DNA of 64,000 nt. It comes from Enterovibrio gelatinilyticus (lineage in GTDB: Bacteria > Pseudomonadota > Gammaproteobacteria > Enterobacterales > Vibrionaceae). The notes beneath the pieces are model-generated. The model worked only from the letters and a program-made list of their open reading frames with translations. It was not told where the DNA came from and made no database searches. Shown piece after piece: positions 20,401 to 31,606 of this stretch. Numbering within the stretch: position 1 is the stretch's first letter; each line of letters starts with the position of its first letter. The position numbers and the translations under genes were made by a program. The DNA is taken from assembly GCF_028683095.1 (NCBI RefSeq), contig NZ_JAJUBC010000002.1:186001-250000 (forward strand). Direction: 5' to 3'.

Positions 20401-20871
20401 ATGAGAGACCATAGACCAAAAGCTGCGCAAGATTTACTGGAAAATGGCCTGACAGGACAAGTCCGTCAAAGGGCGATGGTACTGTCGCAACTCAGCCAGC
20501 AAGTGAAATCACTACTTCCTCCCGCATCAGCACAACATTGCCGTGTCGCTAATTACCGCGATGGTATTCTGATCCTGGAGTGCGGTTCTTCCTCATGGGC
20601 AACGCGGCTTAACTATGACCGCCATACGTTAATGTCAGCGCTTCGTCGCGACACTTTGCCATCATTGATGACGATAGAAATAAAAGTTAACCCTGACTTG
20701 GCTCGACGTGAGCAAGCTGAAGCAGAAAAGATCGAGAAGGCGAAAGAGTGGCGGACAGTAAGCCCCGCTGCGGCAGAATGCTTGAAGATGATCGCTCAGT
20801 CAGCACCAGAGAAAGTAAGAAAGAAATTGGAAGCCATTGCAGAGCTGGCGGAGCGGAACCGCAGCAAATAG
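20401..20871 (+). CDS. dciA: DciA, replicative helicase-loading factor (DUF721)
   Basis: A 156-residue DUF721 protein. DciA is the widespread bacterial loader that delivers DnaB helicase to origins in species that lack the phage-derived DnaC or DnaI; it has been studied in Vibrio cholerae. The N-terminal KH-like domain (about 35-105, including LECGSSSWATRLNYDR and LRRD) and the charged, probably disordered C-terminus match the family. I use the ATG at 20401; a GTG two codons upstream (20395) is an alternative. The place between secA and lpxC is typical for vibrios. Confidence 0.88.
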   Translation: MRDHRPKAAQDLLENGLTGQVRQRAMVLSQLSQQVKSLLPPASAQHCRVANYRDGILILECGSSSWATRLNYDRHTLMSALRRDTLPSLMTIEIKVNPDLARREQAEAEKIEKAKEWRTVSPAAAECLKMIAQSAPEKVRKKLEAIAELAERNRSK

Positions 20872-20895
20872 ACGTTCGTTTCAAAAAAATGGCAT

Positions 20896-20928
20896 AAAAA
20901 AACCGGCGCATTCTCGCCGGTTTTTTTT
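20896..20928. terminator. Bidirectional terminator between dciA and lpxC
   Basis: Stem CCGGCG (20903-20908) with CGCCGG (20915-20920), A run on the left and T run on the right, so it can stop both convergent transcripts. Confidence 0.93.
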
Positions 20929-20943
20929 GTGTTCATGACTTGC

Positions 20944-21861
20944 TTAGGCTAGAACCATACCCGGCTCTGCAAATGTCACTGGCAGTGTCTGCTCGTTTTC
21001 AAATGTTGCCCATTCCCAAGCTTCTTGGTCTGCAAGCACTGCGCGAAGCAGTTGGTTATTCAACGCATGCCCTGATTTGAATGCACGCATTTCACCAATG
21101 ATGTTATGTCCACACATGTACAGATCGCCAATAGCGTCTAGCACTTTGTGTTTAACCAGTTCATTGTCAAAACGCAGGCCGTCTTCGTTCAGGATGCGGT
21201 AATCATCAAGAACAATCGCACAATCGAAGCTACCGCCAAGGCACAGGTTACGTGACTGGAGGTACTCAATATCACGCATGAAACCAAAGGTTCTTGCGCG
21301 GCTAATGTCTTTGATAAACGCTTGCGAAGAAAAATCCATCACCAGATTTTGTTGCTCAGATTCAATCGCAGGGTGATTGAAATCAATCGCGAAATCTAAA
21401 CGGAAACCATCATAAGGTAACAATTCAGCCCACTTGTCGCCGTCTTCGATGCGAACAGGTTTCTTAATGCGCACAAAACGTTTTGGTGCATTAAGTGTTT
21501 CAATACCCGCTGATTGCAACAAGTAGATGAATGGGCTTGCGCTACCATCCATGATTGGGATTTCTGGTGCATCTACTTCAACGATAACGTTATCGATACC
21601 CATACCAGCAAGAGCAGCATTTAAGTGCTCAACGGTAGAAATACGAACGCCATCGTCATTGACCAGTGCAGTACACAGCATGGTATCTCGAACTGACGCT
21701 GGATCTGCTGGAAAATCCACAGGAGGATTCAGGTCAGTACGGCGATAAATTACGCCGGTGTTAGCTGCCGCTGGGCGCAGGATCAATGTGACCTTACGTC
21801 CAGAGTGCAAACCCACCCCAGTCGTTTGAACAATAGTTTTTAATGTTCGTTGTCTAATCAT
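20944..21861 (-). CDS. lpxC: UDP-3-O-acyl-N-acetylglucosamine deacetylase LpxC
   Basis: The 305-residue zinc deacetylase carries out the committed step of lipid A synthesis. Zinc ligands H79 (STVEHLNAA), H238 and D242 ([10 protein letters not shown]) are all present at the standard positions, and the length equals that of E. coli. It follows ftsZ, with a hairpin in the gap, and so closes the dcw cluster as in most gammaproteobacteria. In E. coli LpxC is degraded by FtsH through its C-terminal tail; here the tail ends EPGMVLA, similar in its hydrophobic character. Confidence 0.97.
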   Translation of the reverse strand: MIRQRTLKTIVQTTGVGLHSGRKVTLILRPAAANTGVIYRRTDLNPPVDFPADPASVRDTMLCTALVNDDGVRISTVEHLNAALAGMGIDNVIVEVDAPEIPIMDGSASPFIYLLQSAGIETLNAPKRFVRIKKPVRIEDGDKWAELLPYDGFRLDFAIDFNHPAIESEQQNLVMDFSSQAFIKDISRARTFGFMRDIEYLQSRNLCLGGSFDCAIVLDDYRILNEDGLRFDNELVKHKVLDAIGDLYMCGHNIIGEMRAFKSGHALNNQLLRAVLADQEAWEWATFENEQTLPVTFAEPGMVLA

Positions 21862-21932
21862 CTGCCATTCCCAACTGAAAATCTTTTTTGCGCCTCATAT
21901 CACCCATTACAGTGTCACACGAGACAAAACGG

Positions 21933-21952
21933 GCAGCATAATATCATGCTGC
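21933..21952 (-). terminator. Hairpin between ftsZ and lpxC
   Basis: GCAGCAT (21933-21939) pairs with ATGCTGC (21946-21952). On the reverse strand it is followed by CCGTTTTGT. A possible weak terminator or attenuator after ftsZ. Confidence 0.55.
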
Positions 21953-21977
21953 TGTACACAAACCAAGCGCCGCCTGA

Positions 21978-23156
21978 TTAATCCGCTTGCTTACGCAAGA
22001 ATGCAGGAATATCCAGATAGTCTTGCTCTTGCTTCGGCTTAGGTGCAACGTTAGATGTTTGTGGTTGAGCTGAACTTTCGAGCGCCTGTCCACTTGAAAC
22101 ATTTGTTGCCGCCTTTGGCGTTTCTTGCAAAGGCTGTGCCTTATTTTCCACTGGCGCTGGTTTTTGAGTTCCAGGTACCAAAGTGATGTCTGGCTTGCGC
22201 TCGTTACCAATACCAGTAGCAACTACTGTTACTCGCAATTCGTCACTCATCTCTGGATCCATCGAAGAACCGATAACCACAGTGGCATTATCTGAGGCAA
22301 AAGCCTTTACAGTGTTGCCCACAGTTTCGAATTCATCCAGTCGCATATCAAAACCAGCTGTAATATTTACGAGAACGCCTCGTGCACCAGCCAAATCGAT
22401 ATCTTCCAGAAGCGGACTTGAAATAGCCATTTCGGCCGCTTCTTCCGCACGGTTTTCACCGGTTGCGACGCCGCTGCCCATCATGGCATGACCCATTTCC
22501 GACATCACAGTGCGTACGTCTGCAAAGTCGACGTTAATCAAGCCAGGGCGAGTAATAAGCTCTGCAATACCTTGTACAGCGTTACGCAATACATCATTGG
22601 CTTTTGCAAAAGCATCAAGCAGCGTAATACCGCGGCCCAGTACTTTTAGAAGCTTCTCATTTGGGATGGTGATCAATGAATCAACGTGCTTAGACAGCTC
22701 TTCGATTCCTTGCTCAGCAAACGCAAGACGCTTCTTGCCTTCAAAGCTAAACGGTTTGGTAACAACAGCAACGGTAAGAATACCCAGCTCTTTTGCCACC
22801 TCAGCGATAACAGGCGCAGCACCAGTACCAGTACCACCGCCCATACCCGCTGCGATAAATACCATATCGGCACCTTCGAGCTCAGCTTTAATCGCTTCAC
22901 GATCTTCCAATGCTGATTCACGGCCAACCTGTGGGTTTGCACCCGCACCAAGGCCTTTAGTGATATCACCACCGATTTGAATAACAGTACTTACTGCCGT
23001 TTTACGCAGCGCCTGAGCGTCCGTATTGATGGTGATGAACTCCACCCCTTCAATTGACTCACGCACCATGTGTTCGACTGCATTACCACCGCCGCCGCCA
23101 ACACCAACGACTTTAATTACCGCGTCATTGGACATTTCCATCATCGGTTCAAACAT
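21978..23156 (-). CDS. ftsZ: Cell division protein FtsZ
   Basis: The 392-residue tubulin-like GTPase forms the Z ring. It shows the N-terminal [11 protein letters not shown], the tubulin signature GGGTGTG (106-112), the T7 synergy loop [11 protein letters not shown], a variable Pro/Gln-rich linker (about 315-375) and the C-terminal tail [14 protein letters not shown] that binds FtsA, ZipA and ZapD. A GGAGAG ribosome site precedes the ATG. It follows ftsA by 33 bases in the dcw cluster. Confidence 0.98.
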   Translation of the reverse strand: MFEPMMEMSNDAVIKVVGVGGGGGNAVEHMVRESIEGVEFITINTDAQALRKTAVSTVIQIGGDITKGLGAGANPQVGRESALEDREAIKAELEGADMVFIAAGMGGGTGTGAAPVIAEVAKELGILTVAVVTKPFSFEGKKRLAFAEQGIEELSKHVDSLITIPNEKLLKVLGRGITLLDAFAKANDVLRNAVQGIAELITRPGLINVDFADVRTVMSEMGHAMMGSGVATGENRAEEAAEMAISSPLLEDIDLAGARGVLVNITAGFDMRLDEFETVGNTVKAFASDNATVVIGSSMDPEMSDELRVTVVATGIGNERKPDITLVPGTQKPAPVENKAQPLQETPKAATNVSSGQALESSAQPQTSNVAPKPKQEQDYLDIPAFLRKQAD

Positions 23157-23189
23157 GTGTTCTCTCCGTCATTCCTGTTCGCATCAGGT

Positions 23190-24446
23190 TTAAAATTCTT
23201 TCTTGATCCAGCCACTAAACTTACTGAACATTCCTGATACAGTACGTTTAGGCTCTGGCTCGCTCGTTTCGTTCAATAGATTGTCTTTGCCGTAGTGTAA
23301 TAAACCTACCGCAGTAGCGTGATATGGTGCATTGACGTAATCCGTCAATCCTGTCACGCCAGACGGAAGACCCACGCGGACTTGGTTTTGGAATACGCGC
23401 TCTGCACATTCCACCAATCCTTGCATTTGTGCAGCACCGCCCGTCAGGACTACACCTGCGGCCAATTGATGCTTCACACCTTGTGCGCGTAATCGTTCCT
23501 GCACACGTTCCAATTCATGCTGCACCAACCCCAACAATTCACTGCAACGTGGCTCAATGACTTCAGCCAATGTTTGACGCTGTAGGCTTCTCGAAGGACG
23601 CCCACCGACGCTCGGCACATTGACCTTCGCATCTTTATTCACTAGCTCACCTAGCGCACACCCGTGTTTCACTTTGATTTTCTCTGCGTCACTCAAAGGT
23701 GTGCCGAATGCATAGGCGATATCACTAGTGATTACATTACCTGCGTATGGAATCACCGCTGCATGACGCAGCGCACCACCAGTCCATACTGCAATGTCCA
23801 TGGTTCCGCCGCCGATATCGACGACGCAAACACCTAATTCTCTTTCATCTGCGGTGATCACCGCATGGCTCGCTGCCAACCCAGAAAAAATTAACTGGTC
23901 AACTTTCAGGCCACATCGCTCTACCGCTTTTTCAATATTACGCGCCGTATCGTTGTGGCAGGTGATCAGGTGTACGCTGGCTTCCATTCGAACGCCAGAA
24001 AGCCCAACTGGGTTTTTGATCCCTTCTTGGTAATCAATTTTGTATTCTTGAGGGATCACGTGCAGCACACGCTGTTCATCACTAATTTTTACAGATTTCG
24101 CAGTATGGATAACCATATCTACGTCATCTTGGGTCACTTCTTCATCCGAAATCGTGCCCATCCCGCGTTCAGTTAAACAATGAATGTGCTTACCTGACAG
24201 CGATAAAAATACAGAATGGATCTTACAGTCAGACATCATTTCTGCGCCGTTGACTGCTCGTTCAACCGATTTCACGACGGATTCAAGGTCATTGACGCCA
24301 CCTTTATCCATCCCCTGAGACGGTGTTGTACCTACACCCAGCACATTCACTGCGCCATCAGGCAATATCTCACTGACTAACACTGAGACTTTCGATGTCC
24401 CGATGTCTAATCCAACAATCAGTGGTCTGTCAGTTGCTTGCTTCAT
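23190..24446 (-). CDS. ftsA: Cell division protein FtsA
   Basis: A 418-residue actin-fold ATPase that tethers FtsZ to the membrane and recruits later division proteins. Actin-family phosphate and adenosine motifs are visible (VGLDIGTSKVSVLVSE, VVDIGGGTMDIAVW, VVLTGGAAQMQG). The C-terminal amphipathic helix that targets the membrane is FSKFSGWIKKEF. It lies 17 bases after ftsQ and 33 before ftsZ. Confidence 0.97.
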   Translation of the reverse strand: MKQATDRPLIVGLDIGTSKVSVLVSEILPDGAVNVLGVGTTPSQGMDKGGVNDLESVVKSVERAVNGAEMMSDCKIHSVFLSLSGKHIHCLTERGMGTISDEEVTQDDVDMVIHTAKSVKISDEQRVLHVIPQEYKIDYQEGIKNPVGLSGVRMEASVHLITCHNDTARNIEKAVERCGLKVDQLIFSGLAASHAVITADERELGVCVVDIGGGTMDIAVWTGGALRHAAVIPYAGNVITSDIAYAFGTPLSDAEKIKVKHGCALGELVNKDAKVNVPSVGGRPSRSLQRQTLAEVIEPRCSELLGLVQHELERVQERLRAQGVKHQLAAGVVLTGGAAQMQGLVECAERVFQNQVRVGLPSGVTGLTDYVNAPYHATAVGLLHYGKDNLLNETSEPEPKRTVSGMFSKFSGWIKKEF

Positions 24447-24463
24447 TCCATCTACTCTTAGGC

Positions 24464-25234
24464 TTACTCTTCACTGAGCGCTTGTTCTGGAGCTTTCCAG
24501 CCCACAGCGGCACCAGTGTCATAGCGCAAATCTACGTATTGAATATCTCGTCCCGTGGCGTTCATATCATCAAACACATCCACAAAACGATGTAATCTTT
24601 CTTGTCTCGACTCTCGGCCTAACTCAATCCGAATTCCGTCTTGTGTGACTATTCGCCAAGAGCGGCGATCATTCAACGCCAAGGCTGCAATATTAAGATG
24701 GGTTGGTTGCAATATGTCACGCATTTCACGCCATGCATCCAACACTTCCTTCTCGCTCCCTTCTGGGCCATGTAATGACACCAGGCCTTTCTCTTTAACG
24801 TCGTCAGGACTTGCGCTAAACGCAATGCCACCTACATCCAGCAATTGGGATCCATTCCAGACTGCTTGAGGTGTGTATTCAGTCACATCAACTTTTAATG
24901 TATCTGGCCATTGCTTACGAACCGCCACATTGGCAACCCAAGGCAAAGCCGAAATTGCACCATGAATATCATCCACGTCTTGCAACATGAAACTTTGCAA
25001 AGGCCCTATTTGAAGAACAGCATTTCTGACCTCTACCGACGACAGATGCGTTAATTCACCCTGTACAACAATTTGGGACAATGGCAGTTGTTTTTCATCA
25101 CCCATCCAACTCAGGACTCGGAGCAACAACCAAAGAATCGCCAAAATGACAAACACCAAAAACACCAGCCCCCCCCAATGTTCTCTTAACATTGAAGGTT
25201 GAGCCGGTATGTCATTCGCGGTCACATCTGTCAT
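24464..25234 (-). CDS. ftsQ: Cell division protein FtsQ
   Basis: A 256-residue bitopic inner-membrane protein: cytoplasmic N-terminus, one membrane helix (about 23-44), then a periplasmic POTRA domain (LSQIVVQGELTHLSSVEVRNAV) and beta domain that bind FtsB and FtsL. It connects early and late divisome proteins. Upstream is a 205-base gap where ddlB sits in E. coli; here the gene is missing and the gap carries a promoter-like -10 box. Confidence 0.95.
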   Translation of the reverse strand: MTDVTANDIPAQPSMLREHWGGLVFLVFVILAILWLLLRVLSWMGDEKQLPLSQIVVQGELTHLSSVEVRNAVLQIGPLQSFMLQDVDDIHGAISALPWVANVAVRKQWPDTLKVDVTEYTPQAVWNGSQLLDVGGIAFSASPDDVKEKGLVSLHGPEGSEKEVLDAWREMRDILQPTHLNIAALALNDRRSWRIVTQDGIRIELGRESRQERLHRFVDVFDDMNATGRDIQYVDLRYDTGAAVGWKAPEQALSEE

Positions 25235-25289
25235 TTCAGGCTATTGCCTCGCCTCTATTGGGCAACCTGTCGCTTCGCTATACAAAGCC

Positions 25290-25325
25290 GACCGGATTAT
25301 AACGGTCAGTTTGACAGGTCACCAA
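25290..25325 (-). promoter_or_regulatory. Possible internal promoter for ftsQAZ
   Basis: On the reverse strand a perfect TATAAT (25296-25301) lies 60 bases before the ftsQ ATG, with a poor -35 candidate TTGGTG 18 bases upstream. The -10 is framed by the 5-bp inverted repeat GACCG/CGGTC. Internal promoters serving ftsQAZ are known in E. coli, so one here is plausible. Confidence 0.4.
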
Positions 25326-25439
25326 GCCTTGTTGGCGCATAAGTGATAAAGCTGAGATCAAATACATGCAAAACGTGCAAAATCAGGTTAAAAATTAGAC
25401 ATTACCCGTCATGACGCATTGCAACACGTGCAATCATGC

Positions 25440-26903
25440 TTATATCTGTGCGTTCAGCGCTTTTTTATCTAGTTTCATTTCAGCCAGTTTTCTAGCCACT
25501 TTACCAATATCTCCAGCGCCTTGTGTCAAAACTAAGTCACCAGATTGCAACACTGCACCCAGCGCTGCTGGCAATGCGTCTACGTCCGAAACGAAGATAG
25601 GATCGATCTTGCCGCGCCCACGTAAAGTGCGGCAAAGGCTACGACCGTCCGCCCCCGCGATCGGGGTTTCTCCCGCGGAGTAAACATCCAACATCAACAA
25701 CACATCGACGTTTTCTAATACGTTGGCGAAGTCATCATACAAATCACGTGTGCGGCTGTATCTGTGTGGCTGGAACACCATCACAAGACGGTTATCCGGC
25801 CAACCAGCGCGTGCCGCTTGAATCGTTACATCCACTTCACTTGGGTGATGACCATAATCATCAACCAGCAAGGCTTCGCCGTCATCAACAGGGAACAGTC
25901 CGAGTTGATCAAAGCGACGTCCCGTGCCTTCAAAGTTCACAAGTGCACGCCAAATTGCTTCATCTTCTACGCCATCTTCTGTTGCCACAGCAACGGCGGC
26001 AGCTGCATTCAACGCATTGTGACGACCAGGAATATTAAGCTCGATATTTAAATCAGGCTTGCCTATGCGACGAATGGTAAAAATGCCTTTTTGACCTTCT
26101 TGACGGTAGTCTCGAAGTTGTACGTCTGCATCGTCAGAAAAACCATAGGTGATCACCTGACGGCCAATCAACGGGATAATTTCTCTGACAACCTCGTCAT
26201 CAATACACATTACCGCTTGTCCGTAAAACGGCAGTTTGTGCAAGAAATCGATAAAAGTTTGCTTTAAGTTATCGAAGTTACCGCCGTAGGTGTCCATGTG
26301 GTCTGCTTCGATATTGGTCACAATTGCAACCATCGGCTGCAAGTGAAGGAAAGACGCGTCGCTTTCATCCGCCTCGGCAATTAAATAGCGGCTGCAGCCT
26401 AAACGTGCGTTCGTGCCAGCACTTTTTACCAAGCCACCGTTCACAAACGTTGGATCAAGCCCTGCTTCTTGGTAGATCAAGGTCGTCAGTGCCGTGGTCG
26501 TGGTTTTACCGTGTGTACCTGCAACAGCAATACCATGGCGATAGCGCATCAATTCCGCCAGCATTTCAGCTCGGCGAACCACAGGAATACGTGCCGCTTT
26601 TGCCGCAACCAGTTCAGGGTTGTCTTGCTGGATAGCCGTTGATACCACCACCACACTTGCGCCGTTCACATTGGTTTCTGCGTGACCAAAGAAAACCTTG
26701 GCTCCTTTACTTTCGAGACGCTGAGTGACTGGGTTTTCCGATAAATCAGAACCCGACACATCATAACCTTCATTCAACAGTACTTCGGCAATGCCGCACA
26801 TTCCCGCGCCGCCAATACCGACGAAGTGAATACGCTTAACACGGCGCATCTCTGGCACCATGGTTCTGATTTTTTCTAACTGATGACTATCAAACTTGCC
26901 CAT
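25440..26903 (-). CDS. murC: UDP-N-acetylmuramate--L-alanine ligase
   Basis: The 487-residue cytoplasmic ATP-dependent ligase adds L-Ala to UDP-MurNAc, the first amino acid of the peptidoglycan stem. The Rossmann [14 protein letters not shown], the Mur ligase P-loop [11 protein letters not shown], and the central [12 protein letters not shown] and [10 protein letters not shown] motifs are present. The ATG at 26903 is used; a GTG directly before it is an alternative. It follows murG closely. Confidence 0.97.
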   Translation of the reverse strand: MGKFDSHQLEKIRTMVPEMRRVKRIHFVGIGGAGMCGIAEVLLNEGYDVSGSDLSENPVTQRLESKGAKVFFGHAETNVNGASVVVVSTAIQQDNPELVAAKAARIPVVRRAEMLAELMRYRHGIAVAGTHGKTTTTALTTLIYQEAGLDPTFVNGGLVKSAGTNARLGCSRYLIAEADESDASFLHLQPMVAIVTNIEADHMDTYGGNFDNLKQTFIDFLHKLPFYGQAVMCIDDEVVREIIPLIGRQVITYGFSDDADVQLRDYRQEGQKGIFTIRRIGKPDLNIELNIPGRHNALNAAAAVAVATEDGVEDEAIWRALVNFEGTGRRFDQLGLFPVDDGEALLVDDYGHHPSEVDVTIQAARAGWPDNRLVMVFQPHRYSRTRDLYDDFANVLENVDVLLMLDVYSAGETPIAGADGRSLCRTLRGRGKIDPIFVSDVDALPAALGAVLQSGDLVLTQGAGDIGKVARKLAEMKLDKKALNAQI

Positions 26904-26914
26904 CACTTGTTCTC

Positions 26915-27985
26915 TTATTTCGCTACGTCTTTGATGACAGCAGCTACACGCGCTGCCGCATCGGTAATCGCTGCGCGTTTCGCAGCGTGTGCCATTGTCA
27001 TCAACGACTGTGAATCTAGGTGCTCTAACGCCGATGCTAGCTTTTCAGCGGTCAAATCGGGTTGTTCTATCATGATGGCTGCACCATCTTGTACTAAATG
27101 TTCTGCGTTCAATGCCTGTTGGCGGTCTTTATGTTGAAACGGGACAAATATCGACGGAACGCCCGCCGCAGACACTTCAGAAACCGTTAATGCTCCTGAG
27201 CGGCAAATCAATACGTCTGCCCAGTCATATGCCTCTGCAACGTCATCAATAAACTCAGTGACATCTGCGTTTTCAATCTTTGCCCGCGCAAAACGATTGA
27301 GCGTATCTGCTTGGTTGCCTTTACCCGCTTGATGGCGAACAAACACATCGCGTTTTAGCAATGCCAGTGCCTCTGGCACGGTGTGATTAAGAATGCGAGC
27401 GCCTTGACTGCCCCCCATCACGAGAATATTCAGCGGTGTCCCATCTTGATAAGGCACTGCGTCACGCAGTTCGCACACATCTTTTCGTACTGGATTCCCC
27501 ACCACTTCCGCGTTAGGAAATGCGCCAGGAAACGCTTGCAACACACGCTTAGCAATTTTAGCTAGCCATTGATTGGTTAATCCTGCGACCGCATTCTGTT
27601 CATGCAAGACCACAGGAATACCACTCAACCATGCCGCTAAGCCACCTGGACCACTCACATATCCCCCCATACCGAGTACGGCATCAGGCTGAAATTGTTG
27701 AATATGTTTACGCGCTTGCAGTACGGCATTTATTACCATCCAGGGGGCGAGAAGTTTACGCGCAAAGCCTGAACCACGCAGCCCCTTTACTTCAATAAAG
27801 TCGATCTCAATGCCATGTTTAGGCACCAAATCGGCCTCCATTCTGTCTGCGGTGCCTAACCAGCGAATTTTCCAGCCCTGCTGCTGCAGTTCATTGGCAA
27901 CCGCCAACCCCGGGAAAACATGACCGCCAGTCCCTCCAGCCATCACTAATAATTTCTTATGTTTTCGTTCGTTTTCGTTTTTCAT
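26915..27985 (-). CDS. murG: Undecaprenyldiphospho-muramoylpentapeptide GlcNAc transferase MurG
   Basis: A 356-residue GT-B glycosyltransferase on the inner face of the membrane that converts lipid I to lipid II. The N-terminal glycine-rich loop [10 protein letters not shown] (17-26) and the UDP-GlcNAc-binding [22 protein letters not shown] region are clear. The chosen start overlaps the end of ftsW by 29 bases, so a slightly later start cannot be excluded, but the next Met (residue 15) is inside the conserved core. Confidence 0.96.
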   Translation of the reverse strand: MKNENERKHKKLLVMAGGTGGHVFPGLAVANELQQQGWKIRWLGTADRMEADLVPKHGIEIDFIEVKGLRGSGFARKLLAPWMVINAVLQARKHIQQFQPDAVLGMGGYVSGPGGLAAWLSGIPVVLHEQNAVAGLTNQWLAKIAKRVLQAFPGAFPNAEVVGNPVRKDVCELRDAVPYQDGTPLNILVMGGSQGARILNHTVPEALALLKRDVFVRHQAGKGNQADTLNRFARAKIENADVTEFIDDVAEAYDWADVLICRSGALTVSEVSAAGVPSIFVPFQHKDRQQALNAEHLVQDGAAIMIEQPDLTAEKLASALEHLDSQSLMTMAHAAKRAAITDAAARVAAVIKDVAK

Positions 27986-29168
27986 GGGTCACTATTCGTT
28001 GGTGCGCCTGAGAGGTCTCTAAACGGTATTCATAATCAATGCGAAGAAGAATGGCGACCGCTGTCGACATAATAAATAAACTGGAACCACCATAACTTAC
28101 CAGTGGTAAGGTCAAACCTTTCGTTGGCACAATCCCCGCCGCAGCGCCAACATTGACAAGGGCCTGAAACGCAAACCAAATACCGATGCCAAACGCGAGA
28201 AACCCACCAAATAGTTGATTAGCCTCAAGACAGCGCTTACCGATAAACAGCGCGCGGAAAACCAACGCAAACACCATCAACAGCACCGCAACAACGCCGA
28301 CTAACCCTAATTCTTCAGCAAGCACAGCAATAACAAAGTCAGTATGCGCTTCGGGCAAGTATTCAAGCTTTTGAATGGAATTGCCCAATCCCTGCCCCCA
28401 CCAATCTCCTCGACCAAACGCCATAAGAGATTGGGTTAGCTGATAGCCGCTACCAAAGGGGTCTTGCCATGGGTCTAAAAACGACGTGACACGCGCTACG
28501 CGGTAAGGCTCCGCGACAATCAGCAAACCCACCAGCCCTAGTCCACTAAAGAGCAGCACGCCAAACTGCCAGAGTTTAGCGCCAGCAATGAACAACATGC
28601 CAATGGTGGTGACAAACATGACGACCACAGAGCCCAAATCTGGTTGTAGCAGCAACAAGCCAGCAATAATAACCAACACAGCGAGCGGCTTAAGGAACCC
28701 CGTATAGCTTTCTCGTACCTCACCATGTCGGCGAACGAGATAACCTGCGATGAACAAAAAGAGGGACAGTTTCGCCACTTCTGCAGGCTGAAGGTTAATC
28801 ACACCTAACGGTAGCCAGCGTACCGCGCCGTTAACCGAACGCCCCACCACCAAAACCGCAACCAGCAACCCCAGTGAGATAAACAGCATGGGAATACTGA
28901 GTTGTTGCCAACGAGCCAGTGGGATTTGCAACGCCATAGCGGCAATGATTAGCGCACCGATGAGGTACACTCCCTGACGCATCGCAAAATAGAATGGCTG
29001 ATCAACCAAGCGAGTCGACACTGGAATTGAGGCAGACGAAACCATGATCAGGCCCACCATCATTAATCCAAACGAGAGCCAAACAAGGTGTCTGTCGTAC
29101 AAAGCAGTGGGCGCTGGTCGCGACAACCAACGCAAGACACGCATGTCTTCCCACTTCGCACTCATCAT
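27957..29168 (-). CDS. ftsW: Septal peptidoglycan polymerase FtsW (SEDS family)
   Basis: A 403-residue protein with about ten membrane helices. FtsW with FtsI (PBP3) polymerises and crosslinks septal peptidoglycan from lipid II. SEDS signatures are visible: [45 protein letters not shown] and the C-terminal [13 protein letters not shown]. The position between murD and murG separates it from RodA. It overlaps murD by 4 bases. Confidence 0.96.
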   Translation of the reverse strand: MMSAKWEDMRVLRWLSRPAPTALYDRHLVWLSFGLMMVGLIMVSSASIPVSTRLVDQPFYFAMRQGVYLIGALIIAAMALQIPLARWQQLSIPMLFISLGLLVAVLVVGRSVNGAVRWLPLGVINLQPAEVAKLSLFLFIAGYLVRRHGEVRESYTGFLKPLAVLVIIAGLLLLQPDLGSVVVMFVTTIGMLFIAGAKLWQFGVLLFSGLGLVGLLIVAEPYRVARVTSFLDPWQDPFGSGYQLTQSLMAFGRGDWWGQGLGNSIQKLEYLPEAHTDFVIAVLAEELGLVGVVAVLLMVFALVFRALFIGKRCLEANQLFGGFLAFGIGIWFAFQALVNVGAAAGIVPTKGLTLPLVSYGGSSLFIMSTAVAILLRIDYEYRLETSQAHQRIVTHEKRKRTKT

Positions 29169-30523
29169 TCTGCCACTGTCTCCTTGGCGTTATATTCGGT
29201 AATGGTTTTGGCATACTCAGCAAACGTATCGCCACGTACCATAAAGTTGGTGAACTGATCGAAACTCGCGCACGCTGGCGATAGCAAAACCATGTCTCCG
29301 GATTTTGCCGCCTCTGCTGCGATGTCCATGGCTTGCTGCATGGTTTCAACCACCACAGGTGAAGAGACTAAGTTCGAAAATGCTTGTCTATCTCGACCAT
29401 AGCAATACAAAGTCACATCCAATGCGGCAAGCACGGGCTTCAATGATGAAAACTCTGCGCCTTTGCCGTCACCCCCAACAAGAAGATGTAGCTTACCGGG
29501 CAATTGAAGACCATCCAACGCTGCCAAAGTACTCGCAGGGTTTGTCGCCTTAGAATCGTTGACCCATAAAACACCGCGATGTTCCAATACCTGTTGGCAA
29601 CGGTGAGGCAAACCACAATATTCGCGCATTGCCTGACATTGCGCCGCTCGGTCAATCCCGACCGCATCGGCGAGCGCCATTGAAGCAAGACAATTAGCCA
29701 CATTGTGACGACCAACCAACGCAATGTCAGACACCGCCATAATAGGCTCGCCTTTTGCCGTCAACCACTCAGCACCCTGATGAAGAGTGAGTGTGTACTC
29801 ACCTTGTGAGAAACCAAAACTTTCAGCGCATTGGTTAGCTGGCGCTTGTGTCTGAATATCATCTTGATTCCATACAGCAAGCTGAGTTTGATCATAGATA
29901 CGCAGCTTCGCTTGTCGGTAATCATCCATACCGTCATAGCGATCCATGTGGTCTTCTGACAAATTCAAAAATACAGACGCAGTCATGTCGAGTGACGACG
30001 TGGTTTCTAATTGAAAGCTAGAGAGTTCCAATACATAGAGATCATGGTCATATGCCAACATATCCAACGCGGCAAAACCTATATTGCCGCCCACACCGAC
30101 ATTCACGCCCGCCGCCTTCGCCATTTCACCGACAAGGCTGGTGACAGTGCTTTTACCGTTGGAGCCGGTAATACCAATCACTGGCGCTGTCACATCCCGC
30201 GCAAACAATTCAATATCACCAACAATCTCGATGCCTTTTTCTGCCGCTGCTTTGAGTTCGGGAGTTGCCAATGCAATACCTGGGCTCGCAACGATAAGAT
30301 CGGCATCAAGAAGCCATGCCATATTCCAACCACCAGCATGAAGATCCACGTTAGGTGGCAGCTTGTCAGCGCCCGGCGGATTATCTCGGGTATCTATGAC
30401 ACGAATGCTTGCGTTATCCGATTTCGCGACCAGATGGTTCACGACAGAGAGCCCAGTCATACCAAGCCCTATCACCACAACGTGCTTGTTCTCAGCGCTT
30501 TTGCTCGTGGCGTCAGTCTTCAT
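29165..30523 (-). CDS. murD: UDP-N-acetylmuramoylalanine--D-glutamate ligase
   Basis: The 452-residue enzyme adds D-Glu to UDP-MurNAc-L-Ala. It has the N-terminal UDP-binding Rossmann ([15 protein letters not shown]), P-loop GSNGKST (120-126), [20 protein letters not shown] and the C-terminal [11 protein letters not shown] motif. It sits directly after mraY with no spacing and overlaps ftsW, in the standard dcw order. Confidence 0.97.
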   Translation of the reverse strand: MKTDATSKSAENKHVVVIGLGMTGLSVVNHLVAKSDNASIRVIDTRDNPPGADKLPPNVDLHAGGWNMAWLLDADLIVASPGIALATPELKAAAEKGIEIVGDIELFARDVTAPVIGITGSNGKSTVTSLVGEMAKAAGVNVGVGGNIGFAALDMLAYDHDLYVLELSSFQLETTSSLDMTASVFLNLSEDHMDRYDGMDDYRQAKLRIYDQTQLAVWNQDDIQTQAPANQCAESFGFSQGEYTLTLHQGAEWLTAKGEPIMAVSDIALVGRHNVANCLASMALADAVGIDRAAQCQAMREYCGLPHRCQQVLEHRGVLWVNDSKATNPASTLAALDGLQLPGKLHLLVGGDGKGAEFSSLKPVLAALDVTLYCYGRDRQAFSNLVSSPVVVETMQQAMDIAAEAAKSGDMVLLSPACASFDQFTNFMVRGDTFAEYAKTITEYNAKETVAE

Positions 30524-31606
30524 TTAGCGCACCTTCAACGTCGCAAGGCCAATCAGCACAAGCATCAAGGTAATAATCCAAAAACGAACAATCACTCGTG
30601 GTTCAGGCCAGCCTTTCAACTCATAGTGATGATGGATAGGCGCCATGCGGAAAATACGTTGTCCGCGCAGTTTGTAAGAACCCACCTGCAAAATCACAGA
30701 CAAGGTTTCCATCACAAACACACCGCCCATGATCACAAGCAAGAATTCTTGACGTACCAACACAGCAATAGTGCCTAGCGCACCACCCAGTGCAAGTGAG
30801 CCCACATCGCCCATAAAGACTTGTGCTGGATAGGTGTTAAACCATAAAAATCCCAGGCCAGCGCCGACAATTGCCGCACAAACCACCACCAGTTCACCCG
30901 CATCTTTGATATAAGGGATATGCAGGTATTCGGCGAAGTTAACGTTGCCTGTTGCCCACGCGATGAATGCAAAACCACTCGCGACCATCACAGTCGGCAT
31001 AATGGCAAGGCCATCCAGACCATCGGTGAGATTAACCGCGTTGCTAGTGCCAACAATCACGAAGTAGGTAAACACCACGTAGAACAGGCCCAGCTGCGGC
31101 ATCACATCTTTAAAGAAAGGCACAACTAGCTGAGTAGCGGCGGTATCTTTGCCGTAAGCATACAGCGCAAACGCCACGACCAAAGCGATGGCAGATTGCC
31201 AGAAGTACTTCCAACGCGCGATAAGACCATCGGTGTTCTTACGCACTACTTTGCGATAATCATCGACAAAACCAATGGCGCCATAACCTAAAGTGACAAA
31301 CAACACCGCCCAAACATACGGGTTGGACAAATCAGCCCACAGCAGCACAGTGACGGTAATCGCAGTGAGGATCATCAATCCGCCCATTGTCGGCGTTCCG
31401 CGCTTGCTGAAGTGAGATTCAGGGCCTTCGTTGCGAACCACCTGGCCAATCTGCAACATCTGCAAACGGGCGATCAATCGCGGCCCCATCCAAAGGGAAA
31501 GCACCAAAGCGGTCAACACACTGAGAATGGCGCGAAACGTCAGGTAATCAAATAGCCTGAAGAAGGGAATGTGCTGGGCAAGAATATCCGATAGCCAATC
31601 TAGCAT
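30524..31606 (-). CDS. mraY: Phospho-N-acetylmuramoyl-pentapeptide transferase MraY
   Basis: A 360-residue integral membrane enzyme with about ten helices that attaches phospho-MurNAc-pentapeptide to undecaprenyl phosphate, making lipid I. Family motifs include [22 protein letters not shown] (Asp-rich), [36 protein letters not shown] and the [13 protein letters not shown] histidine region. It overlaps murF by 7 bases. Confidence 0.98.
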   Translation of the reverse strand: MLDWLSDILAQHIPFFRLFDYLTFRAILSVLTALVLSLWMGPRLIARLQMLQIGQVVRNEGPESHFSKRGTPTMGGLMILTAITVTVLLWADLSNPYVWAVLFVTLGYGAIGFVDDYRKVVRKNTDGLIARWKYFWQSAIALVVAFALYAYGKDTAATQLVVPFFKDVMPQLGLFYVVFTYFVIVGTSNAVNLTDGLDGLAIMPTVMVASGFAFIAWATGNVNFAEYLHIPYIKDAGELVVVCAAIVGAGLGFLWFNTYPAQVFMGDVGSLALGGALGTIAVLVRQEFLLVIMGGVFVMETLSVILQVGSYKLRGQRIFRMAPIHHHYELKGWPEPRVIVRFWIITLMLVLIGLATLKVR

